Assembly (NCBI RefSeq): GCF_000765825.2
Contig: NZ_JRPE02000010.1
Coordinates: forward strand, 30,215 to 94,214
Length of the DNA stretch: 64,000 nucleotides
Direction of reading: 5' to 3'
Source of the DNA: Helicobacter magdeburgensis
GTDB lineage: Bacteria; Campylobacterota; Campylobacteria; Campylobacterales; Helicobacteraceae
Shown here piece by piece: positions 18,300-28,051 of the stretch (its first letter is position 1; the number at the start of each line of letters is the position of its first letter). Below the pieces are notes generated by a model. That model saw only the letters and a list, made by a program, of their open reading frames with translations. It did no database searches and was not told where the DNA came from. The position numbers and the translations under genes are program-made.

Positions 18300-19277
18300 T
18301 CAAAAATGACTGCGATGTTCTTCGTAAGTTTTGCTAAATTTATGCGTTCCGGTGCTTCTGTCTCGTACAAAGTAGAGATAATCCACTTTAGCTGGATTTA
18401 ACACTGCCTCTATGGCTTGTATGCTCACACTTCCAGCAGGGTAGGGTGGGACGCCTTTGTTGCGGTATGTATTGTAAGGTGTATCATCGTTGCGTATGCG
18501 TTCAGGTGTAACTTTAGAGTGTGAATACTGCCCATAATTAAGTGAGCCGTCCATTTGCAAGGGCATATTTTTTTCTAAGCGATTGAATACAACCGCTGCC
18601 ACAATAGGCATTTCTTCGTTATTTGCAGCTTCTTTTTGCACCACTGAAGCAATGCTAACATTTTTAAACCATTCTTCTTGATTGTATGCTCCAAGTAGTC
18701 TTATGGCGTTTTGCTCGTGGCGTTTTATGGATATGTCATACAAAAGTTTCATTAGCTCATCAGAATCTATCCCAACAGGCAAACTATAAGTATCGGGGAA
18801 AATCATACCATCAGGGTAGGGAAAATACTTATCATAGGCTACTTGCAAAGATTCAGGCGAGAGATTAAAAGTGTCTGCCAGAATGCGGATAAAAAAATAC
18901 ATCGTCTCACCCGGAATAAGCGTTACATCTTTTGTGGCTGCCTTTGAGCTGACAAGAGCTTTGAAAAATGCCCCTTTAGGTAACACTTCTGCTTTCATAT
19001 CAATGAATCCACTTTGTGGTTGCCCCAAAAGACGGATAAAAAGAGAATCTAGCTTGTTGTAATGCCCCCCATTTTCATTTAAGTATGTTATAATTTTGGG
19101 CAACGAGCCTTTGGGTAGATTCAAAACCCTTTCAGTTTGCACAGGCTGAAGCAAATAAAACAAAATGGTTATGGCAATGATGAAAAAAAGATCAAAACAT
19201 ATTGTGAGTATTGTCGTTTTTTTGGGCATTTTACTTACACTTTCTCTAATGGGATATAAAACTCTATTTAATGGCAT
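18300..19277 (-). CDS. mltG: endolytic murein transglycosylase MltG (YceG family)
   Basis: Inner-membrane lytic transglycosylase that cuts nascent glycan strands and sets their length. 325 residues: a membrane segment at ~22-44, then the periplasmic YceG domain with catalytic Glu216 (SVVQKEAANNEEM), MPLQMDGSLNYG and GVPPYPAGSVSIQAI. It was formerly annotated as aminodeoxychorismate lyase (HP0587). The ATG at 19277 has AGAAGG seven bases before it; a second ATG at 19229 is possible. Its 5' end overlaps head-to-head with the AsmA-like gene on the other strand by about 113 bases. Confidence 0.92.
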   Translation of the reverse strand: MPLNRVLYPIRESVSKMPKKTTILTICFDLFFIIAITILFYLLQPVQTERVLNLPKGSLPKIITYLNENGGHYNKLDSLFIRLLGQPQSGFIDMKAEVLPKGAFFKALVSSKAATKDVTLIPGETMYFFIRILADTFNLSPESLQVAYDKYFPYPDGMIFPDTYSLPVGIDSDELMKLLYDISIKRHEQNAIRLLGAYNQEEWFKNVSIASVVQKEAANNEEMPIVAAVVFNRLEKNMPLQMDGSLNYGQYSHSKVTPERIRNDDTPYNTYRNKGVPPYPAGSVSIQAIEAVLNPAKVDYLYFVRDRSTGTHKFSKTYEEHRSHF

Positions 19278-22200
19278 TTACAGCCCTTCTATCAGTTTTG
19301 GACAGATTCAAATTGAGGGATTGTATCTTAGATTAAATAACAAGCTGATTTTAAATATTGAAAAACTTGACATCTCTGCCTTGCAGAAACAAGACAAGCA
19401 AAGCACAGATGATGATACGCCTTTAGATCCTAAAGACATACTTGGGTGGATTAAAAAGTTTTTGTTTGTCATCTCGTATTTTGAAAAGCTTGATATTGAA
19501 AATGTCGTTTTTGCCGATGAGCAAAAGCGGAGTGTGCATTATGACGGACACGAGTATAGAATCAATGCTCCGGAGTTTTTAGCGTATTTTGATGTAGAGG
19601 AAAGTAACAAAGATACAGAGTTGCTTATCCACGAGCTTGAGATTCTAAGTCTTGGTTTGCAGGTGCAGGGGAAATTTGTATATCAATCTTTGAAAAAAAC
19701 ACTTGAAATGGATATAGCTATCTCGCCAAAAGAGCCAATCAAGCAGCCCACACCAAAGCCTAAAAAGCCAAAAGATCCAAATCAAATAAGTGATACTCAA
19801 ACAAGCGATGAAGAGGTGGAGCCGCCACTAGATCAGCCGACATTATATGTGCGGGGCATTACAGATTTTTATAAAATTGACTTAGAGGCTTCAACTTCTC
19901 ATCTTTACAATCTTGACACCATTAAGCCTTATGTGGAAAAGCTAAAGATAAAAGCACTGAATGATTGGCTTTTTAAAAACATTAAATATGATGTGCTAAA
20001 GCTCCACTCATTAAGATTCCAAAGCACGCTTGATGGGCAGTTTTTTACTAAACTTCAAAAAACGCTCGCACTTGATTTAGCCATAGAAGCACCAAAAGTC
20101 TATCTCGCTCCGCATATTAAGCCTATTGAAGCGACGCGTATCATTTTATATATGCGAGATGAGAATCTCACCTTTTTGCTTAAAGACCCATTTTTTACAA
20201 ATATCAAGCTTGATGGCTCGGAAGTCAAAATCAGCAATGTTTTTACCCCACCTCTTAATATCAAAATAGCTATCCGCTCTCAAAATGCGATGATGAGTGA
20301 TGATTTAAATGATTTGTTGCAGGTGTATGGTGTGAGTGTGCCACTGCGGAGTGCGGATTCTAAACTGCGTGTGAATCTTGATATAGATATAGAGAATAAA
20401 AATAAGCACACGCAAGTTTCTCTTAATGGCAATATCAACGCCCCGCAAACAACTTTGAATCTAGGGAGTTTTCCACTTAGTGTGAATAATCTTAATCTTA
20501 ATCTCACAAATACGCCTGATAAAGCCTACATACAGATTCTAAATACAAATGTAGATTATGCCAAAAGTGTCAAAGGCACACTCAATATGATGTGGAATCT
20601 TAAAAGCTCTAAGCTCCAAGGAGATTTAGCTATTGACACATTTGCATTGACTTCACAAGCCCTGTCGCAAAGCTCCACACCACCTATTATCCCAAAAGAT
20701 AGCGATGAGCTGACAAAACGCATCATTCAAGCCATTTATGAGGAATCTCAAAAAGGCTTTAGCGAAGAGATTGTAAAAATAAATCCCAAACAAATGCCAA
20801 AAATTATGATAGATGGGGAGCTTGGTGGCAAGGAAAAAATCATCACTTTGCCCGATTTTGCCCTTAAGATTCATCTTGAAGAGAAGGCAAATGTGTTTGA
20901 ACTTGGTGATATTGCAAAGATTTATCCCTACTCACCTATTTTGCAGTATTTTGGAATCCCAAGTGGGAATCTTAAGCTCCAAAGTAGTGATTTTGAAAGC
21001 TTTAGTTTAAGCGGCGAGGTGAGTAACCTTGAGTATCCGCTGTATGATAAAGACGCTAAAAAACTTAGTCGGTATTTTTTAGAAGGCGTGATTGATAAAA
21101 AAGGAATCCGCATAAACTCTAAAAACAAGAAGTTTTTATTTGTCAAAGATGGCAATATCAGCAAGATTATCCTTGATGGCTATAACTTGCGGATTGATGA
21201 GGTGTTTTCAAGTAAGATTCCTATCCTTGTGGAGCTTAATAAAGAAAGCGAATCTACAGAAAAACTCACTCCAGCACAGAGGGCGGAACAAGAGGCATTT
21301 ATCAAAGCCAAGCAGCGATATGAAAGGGAGCATAAGATTTCACCTCATATCACATACCTTGAAGCAAAGGATATGGATTTTTATTTGAGTGGTTATGTTA
21401 TCCCTTCAGATGTGGCGTCTGTATCTATACGCGATGGCGTGATTCGGGCTGATGTTACTTATGGTAATGGTGTGGCAAATGTGGATATGGCGTATTCTCG
21501 TGCGAATTTGCGTTTGAGTAATTTTAGTGCAGCGTTTTTAAATCGCGTATGGGGAAAAGATATTTTTAAAGGCGGGTTGTTTAACTTTAAGGGCGTATAT
21601 GATGAGGGAGTATTAAAAGGTGAAATCAGTATGCAAAATACGATTTATAGAGACTTAGCTATTGTGCAAAATGTTCTCGCACTCATTGATACAATCCCGG
21701 CATTGCTGACATTCCGTAAGCCTGGGCTTGGAGCAGAGGGCTATGAGATAAAACAAGGCAAGGTGGATTTTGCAATAAATGATCAATTTTTGGTGCTTGA
21801 AAATATTAATCTGGTTGGAAGCTCCATTGATGTGGAGGGTGGGGGATTAGTCAATCTTAAAAATCAGGAGCTTGATATTGTTCTCAAGGCTTCAACGCTT
21901 AAGACTTTGGCATCCATTATTGATAAGATTCCGCTTGTTGATTATGTGATTTTGGGAAGTGATGGGAAATTTACAACCGGGATTGTGATGAAAGGCACAC
22001 TTGAGAAGCCAAAAAGTGAAGTGAGTGTGGCAAAGGATATTTTACTTAGTCCATTTGAGATGGTGGGTAGAATCTTAGAACCGGTGGATAATCTTTTAAG
22101 CGGTTTAGCTGATGCTCTTGATAAAAATGTCCCTGATTCAAAGCCTAAAGAGACAACAGGGCAACAAGAAACACAAGATTCTATGTCAAATTCTATGATA

Positions 22201-22374
22201 GAGGACACGCAGCAACAAGACACGATAGAGCCAAAACAAGAGACTAATACAGATGAAGGCGAAGAAGATATAGAGCCAAATCTCCCACAACAGGAGCTTG
22301 ATAAAAATGGGACAGAAAATGATGAAAAAGATGTAAAAGATAAAGATAAAAACGCACTAGAGCAAAAGCCTTAA
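19165..22374 (+). CDS. large AsmA-like (YhdP/TamB superfamily) inner-membrane protein
   Basis: 1069 residues. A single N-terminal membrane segment (about 12-30) is followed by a long periplasmic region of beta-rich repeats. An AsmA-like C-terminal block lies at about 820-990 (INLVGSSIDVEGGGLVNLKNQELDIVLKA is split over it), and a hydrophilic Gln/Glu/Asp-rich tail follows. YhdP, TamB and AsmA proteins are thought to be hydrophobic-groove bridges that move phospholipids to the outer membrane. That role here is inferred. The H. pylori counterpart is the gene between mltG and nth (HP0586). The start codon is uncertain: three ATGs occur at 19165-19185 and none has a clear ribosome site. Confidence 0.85.
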   Translation: MVMAMMKKRSKHIVSIVVFLGILLTLSLMGYKTLFNGIYSPSISFGQIQIEGLYLRLNNKLILNIEKLDISALQKQDKQSTDDDTPLDPKDILGWIKKFLFVISYFEKLDIENVVFADEQKRSVHYDGHEYRINAPEFLAYFDVEESNKDTELLIHELEILSLGLQVQGKFVYQSLKKTLEMDIAISPKEPIKQPTPKPKKPKDPNQISDTQTSDEEVEPPLDQPTLYVRGITDFYKIDLEASTSHLYNLDTIKPYVEKLKIKALNDWLFKNIKYDVLKLHSLRFQSTLDGQFFTKLQKTLALDLAIEAPKVYLAPHIKPIEATRIILYMRDENLTFLLKDPFFTNIKLDGSEVKISNVFTPPLNIKIAIRSQNAMMSDDLNDLLQVYGVSVPLRSADSKLRVNLDIDIENKNKHTQVSLNGNINAPQTTLNLGSFPLSVNNLNLNLTNTPDKAYIQILNTNVDYAKSVKGTLNMMWNLKSSKLQGDLAIDTFALTSQALSQSSTPPIIPKDSDELTKRIIQAIYEESQKGFSEEIVKINPKQMPKIMIDGELGGKEKIITLPDFALKIHLEEKANVFELGDIAKIYPYSPILQYFGIPSGNLKLQSSDFESFSLSGEVSNLEYPLYDKDAKKLSRYFLEGVIDKKGIRINSKNKKFLFVKDGNISKIILDGYNLRIDEVFSSKIPILVELNKESESTEKLTPAQRAEQEAFIKAKQRYEREHKISPHITYLEAKDMDFYLSGYVIPSDVASVSIRDGVIRADVTYGNGVANVDMAYSRANLRLSNFSAAFLNRVWGKDIFKGGLFNFKGVYDEGVLKGEISMQNTIYRDLAIVQNVLALIDTIPALLTFRKPGLGAEGYEIKQGKVDFAINDQFLVLENINLVGSSIDVEGGGLVNLKNQELDIVLKASTLKTLASIIDKIPLVDYVILGSDGKFTTGIVMKGTLEKPKSEVSVAKDILLSPFEMVGRILEPVDNLLSGLADALDKNVPDSKPKETTGQQETQDSMSNSMIEDTQQQDTIEPKQETNTDEGEEDIEPNLPQQELDKNGTENDEKDVKDKDKNALEQKP

Positions 22375-22404
22375 AAATATAGAATCTGCTAAAGTTTAGA
22401 TTTT

Positions 22405-22430
22405 AAGATAAAAATCAGTCTTGTTATCTT
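22405..22430. repeat. inverted repeat before feoA
   Basis: AAGATAA / TTATCTT (22405-22411 with 22424-22430) around a 12-base loop, just upstream of the feoA -10 box. It could be a weak terminator for the AsmA-like gene or a regulator site such as Fur. Confidence 0.35.
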
Positions 22431-22439
22431 AATTTAAGC

Positions 22440-22445
22440 TATAAT
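22440..22445 (+). promoter_or_regulatory. -10 box for feoA
   Basis: TATAAT about 40 bases before the feoA ATG. Confidence 0.5.
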
Positions 22446-22484
22446 CGCCAAAGCAAAAATCAAACTCAATCAAGGACTATAACA

Positions 22485-22718
22485 ATGACACTTTATGATT
22501 GTGATGTGGGTAAGCAGTGTAAAATCGTGGCTTTTACAACACAAGATAATGCTTTAAAAAATAGATTTATGTCTTTTGGGATTGTAAAAGACAAGGTATG
22601 TCGTGTAGTGAGCCACTCTATCAGGCGTTTAGCAGTAGCAGTGATGGTGGAAGGCACACAAATAGCTTTGCGAGATGTGGAGGCAAAGAGTATTATTGTT
22701 GAACCTTTAGAATCTTAG
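22485..22718 (+). CDS. feoA: FeoA-family ferrous iron transport accessory protein
   Basis: 77 residues with the SH3-like FeoA fold: LYDCDVGKQCKIVAF, NRFMSFGIVKDKVCRVV, and a final IALRDVEAKSIIVEPL. FeoA is a small cytoplasmic partner that stimulates the FeoB ferrous-iron permease. No feoB is next to it. It is inserted in a gene neighbourhood that in H. pylori runs directly from the AsmA-like gene to nth. It ends 8 bases before nth, so nth is probably transcribed from this promoter. Confidence 0.88.
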   Translation: MTLYDCDVGKQCKIVAFTTQDNALKNRFMSFGIVKDKVCRVVSHSIRRLAVAVMVEGTQIALRDVEAKSIIVEPLES

Positions 22719-22726
22719 GATTCTAA

Positions 22727-23398
22727 ATGCGTAAGAATAGCCCAAAGCTAAGCCTTAAAAAAGCAAAAAAGAAAGACATTCCCATTATCAAGGCTTTGTT
22801 TTTAGAGCATTACAAAAATGCCAAAACAGAGCTTGTGTATCATAATTTATATGAATTGCTCGTGTGTGTTATGCTTTCAGCTCAATGCACGGATAAAAGG
22901 GTGAATCTTGTAACCCCTGCTCTTTTTAGAGCCTATCCTAATGTCAAAAGTCTATCCCAAGCCTCCCTTGCAGATGTAAAAGGATTTATCCAATCTGTTT
23001 CATTTTTCAACAATAAAGCCAAGCACCTTATCAGTATGGCAAATCAGGTGATGAGCGAGTTTGATGGGGAGATTCCAACCACGCAAGAGGAGTTAAAGAC
23101 TTTAGCAGGTGTGGGGCAGAAGACGGCTAATGTTGTGCTGATAGAATTTTTTGAGCAAAATTATATGGCAGTTGATACGCACGTCTTTCGTGTGTCTCAT
23201 CGTTTAGGACTAAGCGGGGCTAGAAGTGCTATTGAAACTGAAAAGGAGCTAACAGCTCTGCTTAAAACCGATCTTTCAGTGCTTCATCAAGCTTTTGTGC
23301 TTTTTGGGCGATATACTTGTAAGGCGTTAAAACCCCTTTGTGAAGAGTGCTTTGTCAATGTATATTGTCAAAATAAAAGCAATTTTAAGCCAAGTTGA
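22727..23398 (+). CDS. nth: endonuclease III
   Basis: DNA glycosylase/AP lyase that removes oxidised pyrimidines. 223 residues. The helix-hairpin-helix LAGVGQKTANVVL carries catalytic Lys132, and Asp150 lies in VDTHVFRVSHRLG. The C-terminal iron-sulphur loop is intact (Cys198-X6-Cys205-X2-Cys208-X5-Cys214). Counterpart of HP0585. Co-directional with feoA upstream; the next genes have their own promoter. Confidence 0.95.
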   Translation: MRKNSPKLSLKKAKKKDIPIIKALFLEHYKNAKTELVYHNLYELLVCVMLSAQCTDKRVNLVTPALFRAYPNVKSLSQASLADVKGFIQSVSFFNNKAKHLISMANQVMSEFDGEIPTTQEELKTLAGVGQKTANVVLIEFFEQNYMAVDTHVFRVSHRLGLSGARSAIETEKELTALLKTDLSVLHQAFVLFGRYTCKALKPLCEECFVNVYCQNKSNFKPS

Positions 23399-23430
23399 AA
23401 AGTTTAAAAATGTGTAGCCAAAAAATGTAG

Positions 23431-23436
23431 TATAAT
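23431..23436 (+). promoter_or_regulatory. -10 box for the cheX-like/fliN/fliO group
   Basis: TATAAT 30 bases before the ATG at 23466, following GTAG. AAAGGTG serves as ribosome site. Confidence 0.5.
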
Positions 23437-23465
23437 ACGCAAAATCAAAACTTAAAGGTGCTGCA

Positions 23466-23882
23466 ATGGATATTATTCATAATAGCTTTTTTGATGTCGT
23501 GCAAAAGAGCATTAGTAAAACTCCGCACGATTCTATTATGCCGCTTAAAAGGGGATATTTGAGTAGGATTAGTATGGTAGGCACACATAATGATGTGTTT
23601 TTGCTTTTTAATAAGGCATTTTTGCTGATTTTTTGTGTGGAGTTTTTGGGTGAAGAGAATCCAAGCGAACAAGCTTTGGAAGATATGGCAAAGGAACTTG
23701 CTAATCTTGTCGTGGGTAGGGCAAAAGTGATGACACAGGAGCTTGGAAAGCATTTTAATATTTCAACACCCGAGTATTTGGGACATCGCTTGATTAAAAA
23801 CTACGATCACGGATTGCATTTTAGATTAAAGCAGGGGCGATGTAGCATTTATATGCGGAGTGCATTAAGTGTTTATAAATAG
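23466..23882 (+). CDS. CheX/CheC-type CheY-phosphatase-like protein
   Basis: 138 residues. It contains the phosphatase signature D/E-X3-E-X2-N-X21-P of the CheC/CheX/FliY family: Asp73, Glu77, Asn80 and Pro102 in EDMAKELANLVVGRAK...TPEYLG. In that family Glu and Asn orient the water that dephosphorylates CheY-P. The flanking beta segments fit CheX. It lies 34 bases upstream of fliN, which supports a switch-proximal CheY-P phosphatase. Function is inferred from motif and context. Confidence 0.75.
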   Translation: MDIIHNSFFDVVQKSISKTPHDSIMPLKRGYLSRISMVGTHNDVFLLFNKAFLLIFCVEFLGEENPSEQALEDMAKELANLVVGRAKVMTQELGKHFNISTPEYLGHRLIKNYDHGLHFRLKQGRCSIYMRSALSVYK

Positions 23883-23916
23883 CGTTAATGGATTAAGATT
23901 GTATCAAGGGGTGTAA

Positions 23917-24267
23917 ATGGCAGGAGAGAGTATCTTAGATAAACAACGGATTCACTCCGCAAAGGAAATTGAGCTTGCGACATATCTTGAAGATATGATG
24001 AAAAACTATACCGGTTTGCTTGATATGGAGGTGATTTTTAATGCCGAGCTTGGCAATACAAAAATCGCTTTGGGCGAGATTCTGCGGTTTGAGAAAGGCT
24101 CTATTATAGATCTTGGCAAACCAGCAGGGGAGAGTATAGAAACTTTTATCAATGGTCGTGTGATTGGCAAGGGTGAAGTTATGGTATATGAGCGTAACCT
24201 TGCTATTCGTATCAACGAGATTTTAGATTCTAATGCGATTGTGTATTATTTGACGCGTGAGAAGTAA
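23917..24267 (+). CDS. fliN: flagellar motor switch protein FliN
   Basis: 116 residues. C-ring component of the flagellar switch. The C-terminal SPOA domain is clear: DMEVIFNAELGNTKIALGEILRF, then GSIIDLGKPAGESIETFING and GEVMVYERNLAIRINEIL. AAGGGG precedes the ATG. It is followed by fliO and the TonB-like gene, as in H. pylori HP0584-HP0582. Confidence 0.95.
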   Translation: MAGESILDKQRIHSAKEIELATYLEDMMKNYTGLLDMEVIFNAELGNTKIALGEILRFEKGSIIDLGKPAGESIETFINGRVIGKGEVMVYERNLAIRINEILDSNAIVYYLTREK

Positions 24268-24298
24268 GAATCTAAGAGAATAAAACTGATGGAATAAA

Positions 24299-25285
24299 AT
24301 GAGAATATTTGCCTTTGTGTTGCTGTGTTTTGTCTCCTTGTATGGGGCAGATTCTAATGTAGCAGGGATTGAGTTTTCACAAAAGCAAGATAGTGTTGAA
24401 GTGCTGCTTTATTTAGAATCTGGCTATGAAAACTCCCCGCGTCTAACCGAGCAAGATGGCTATAAAGGCGTGATATTCCCAAATCTTCAAGCAAAATCCA
24501 AAAATCAAAGCCTGAAAAATTCCTTTATCAGTGAAGTGCAGGTCTTTAATATCCAAAATGATTTATATGTCATAGGTGTTGGCGATGTGCGTGTGATTGG
24601 CGTAAATGTCAGCAAATCAAGCAATGCCATTAAAGTGGTGCTAAACAAGATAGAAGTTCCAAAAAGTGAGCTTGACACACTTTTGCAAACGCCCCAAACG
24701 ATACATAAGATTCCAAACCTTGAGATAGAATCTAGTCAAAATACACAAGCCTCTACAGCTCAAACTCAACTCTCTCAAAATACTTCATCTCAAGCGGCAG
24801 ATTCACAAAATCCCCTTGCTTTCAAAACGGATATGGGGATTGATACTTGGCGGTATGTGGCGGTTTTGCTTGTTATGGCAGCCCTTGTGCTGGTGCTGTT
24901 TTATGTGAAGCGGTATGTTGTTGCCAAAGGCGGCAATAAAGCAGGGAGCAATAAAGCAGGGGCAAAAAGGAGTTTTGGCGGATATTTTTCATCTTTTGCC
25001 CAAAAGCAGGAAGTCTTTGACCCAACGAAAATTGAGGTTGTCTCACAGAAAAATTTAGATTCAAAACACAGAATCCTAACTATAGAATCTAATGGCTATC
25101 GGTATTTGATACTCATTGGTGCGACAAGCACAACACTTATTGATCGCTATCCTATCCCGCAGAGTATTAGCACAGCAGAGCAACTACATTTTGATGACCA
25201 ATTTGCCAAACTCTTAGAGCAAAAGCAAGAGCGACTTTCTAAATATCTCCATAATTCTCAATATCCCAACGATGAGAGGGATTAA
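24299..25285 (+). CDS. fliO: FliO-like flagellar export protein with large periplasmic domain
   Basis: 328 residues: signal peptide (1-16), a periplasmic beta-rich domain (20-120), a Gln/Ser/Thr-rich linker, a membrane helix at about 186-204, then a cytoplasmic FliO-type fold (VVSQKNLDSKHRILTIESNGYR split as in FliO, then YLILIGATSTTLIDRYP). FliO helps assemble the FliP export gate. Helicobacter FliO differs from the short enterobacterial protein by this N-terminal periplasmic domain. A small repeat, NKAGSNKAG, lies just after the membrane helix. Confidence 0.8.
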   Translation: MRIFAFVLLCFVSLYGADSNVAGIEFSQKQDSVEVLLYLESGYENSPRLTEQDGYKGVIFPNLQAKSKNQSLKNSFISEVQVFNIQNDLYVIGVGDVRVIGVNVSKSSNAIKVVLNKIEVPKSELDTLLQTPQTIHKIPNLEIESSQNTQASTAQTQLSQNTSSQAADSQNPLAFKTDMGIDTWRYVAVLLVMAALVLVLFYVKRYVVAKGGNKAGSNKAGAKRSFGGYFSSFAQKQEVFDPTKIEVVSQKNLDSKHRILTIESNGYRYLILIGATSTTLIDRYPIPQSISTAEQLHFDDQFAKLLEQKQERLSKYLHNSQYPNDERD

Positions 25286-25310
25286 AAAATGAGAAGAGAA
25301 GCCCTAAGAA

Positions 25311-26072
25311 ATGAAAAATCCGCTTGAAATGCAGGATAAATCTCGCTTTTGGGCGTGGTTACTCATATCTTTTCTTATCCATTGTGTGATTCTTGGCATT
25401 TTGTTTGTGCGTTTTGGACAAATGCAGTTTAAAAAAGGCACTTCTACAAATCCACAAATGAAAGTGGCGGGCTTTCAGATTCTAGGTGGTGGGGAGCTAG
25501 AATCTAAGCAGGATACGCATAATCAACTTGCCGCACCCAAATTTAACTCAACTCCACCAACACCTAAGCAAACCCAAAATGCAAAAACCCAAAGCAATAC
25601 GAATGAGCTTGATCTCTCATCTTTAAGCCTTTATGATGGCAGGGGCAAACATCAGCAAACCACAAGGCAGAGAAGCAGAGTTAAAGCCCTTGCGAAGTTT
25701 CCGGGTGTTGATGAGGTAACAAGGAGAGATATAGAGGAGCTTTATGGGGCTGAATTTGGAGACTATGGCATAGCGGAGCAGGAATTTCTAGTCAATAATT
25801 TGCGGGATATTGGACGCATTACAAAAAAATACTTAGAATACCCAGCAAGTGCCATACGGCTGGGGCAGGAGGGGCTTAGTGCAGTGGAGTTTTATCTCCA
25901 CCCAAATGGTGATATTAGTGGGCTAAAGATTATTGTTTCATCAAATTATATGCTTTTAGACCGCAATAGCGAACGCACCATTGAGATTGCTTACAAAGAC
26001 TACCCACGCCCAATCACAAAGACAAAAATCCGCATTTTTGTAACCTATGGGATTTATTATTATGGCTATTAG
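25311..26072 (+). CDS. TonB-like protein
   Basis: 253 residues with an N-terminal membrane anchor at about 13-33, a Pro/Gln/Thr linker and a TonB C-terminal-like domain (YLEYPASAIRLGQEGLSAVEFYLHPNGDI is split across it, ending IRIFVTYGIYYYGY). Counterpart of HP0582. TonB proteins pass proton-motive energy to outer-membrane receptors. No exbBD or receptor is nearby, so its partner is unclear. The location behind fliO may be historical. Confidence 0.78.
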   Translation: MKNPLEMQDKSRFWAWLLISFLIHCVILGILFVRFGQMQFKKGTSTNPQMKVAGFQILGGGELESKQDTHNQLAAPKFNSTPPTPKQTQNAKTQSNTNELDLSSLSLYDGRGKHQQTTRQRSRVKALAKFPGVDEVTRRDIEELYGAEFGDYGIAEQEFLVNNLRDIGRITKKYLEYPASAIRLGQEGLSAVEFYLHPNGDISGLKIIVSSNYMLLDRNSERTIEIAYKDYPRPITKTKIRIFVTYGIYYYGY

Positions 26073-26097
26073 ACTTTAGATTCTGTTTCAAAGTTAA

Positions 26098-26141
26098 GGA
26101 TTCTAAAAGCATTCTTGTTTTGAAAAATACGCTTAGAATCC
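26098..26141. terminator. possible bidirectional terminator
   Basis: GGATTCT (26098-26104) and AGAATCC (26135-26141), extended by AAGC/GCTT, form an imperfect stem between the convergent TonB-like and YciI-like genes. Confidence 0.4.
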
Positions 26142-26160
26142 CTATTGCCTTCAAGTTTTG

Positions 26161-26454
26161 TTATTTCAAAAAATCCTTTAAAATCTCTGCGTGTAATACA
26201 GGCTCAAATTCTAATATTTCATATTTTGCTAGATCATAATGCGTATAAGGATCGTTTGCTGCAAATGCTAAAGCTTCATCTTTATTTGCAAACTTGCCGA
26301 TGATAATGCCGCCATCTTTTGGGATTCTAGGACCGGAGGCGAGTAAAATACCCCTTTCATACCCTTTTTTAAGATACTCCCTATGCTCTTGCAAACGCTC
26401 CGTAACCTGCTCTAAAGGCTTTGTGTAATGCACGAGACAAACAAAAAGTGTCAT
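26161..26454 (-). CDS. YciI-like protein
   Basis: 97 residues of the YCII family, dimeric ferredoxin-like fold. LVHYTKPLEQVTERLQEHREYL carries the conserved His-Asp/Glu region and LASGPRIPKDGGIIIG the central strand pair, then FAANDPYTHYDLAKYEIL. Members are small enzymes or binding proteins of mostly unknown reaction. It is the last gene in the thiC direction, 26 bases after thiC. Confidence 0.85.
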   Translation of the reverse strand: MTLFVCLVHYTKPLEQVTERLQEHREYLKKGYERGILLASGPRIPKDGGIIIGKFANKDEALAFAANDPYTHYDLAKYEILEFEPVLHAEILKDFLK

Positions 26455-26480
26455 TTTCGCTCCTTCTAAATTATTAATTT

Positions 26481-27887
<1,407 letters not shown>

Positions 27888-28004
27888 TTATTTTTTGTGC
27901 TTACGCTATCTAAACTTACAAAATATACATTGATTATTTAAAAAATAGTTAAACAATATGGGAATTTAAGTAACAATTTTTAGCTTATTTTTTGTTTTTT
28001 ATGG

Positions 28005-28010
28005 TAGAAT
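28005..28010 (+). promoter_or_regulatory. -10 box for ispDF, which decides its start
   Basis: TAGAAT downstream of an unbroken T-rich stretch. Transcription from here would start near 28017. That rules out the TTG at 27992 and the ATG at 28001 and favours the TTG at 28052. Confidence 0.55.
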
Positions 28011-28051
28011 GCGGATTTTCAAAAATAAATATACACTTTTTAGGAAAGATT

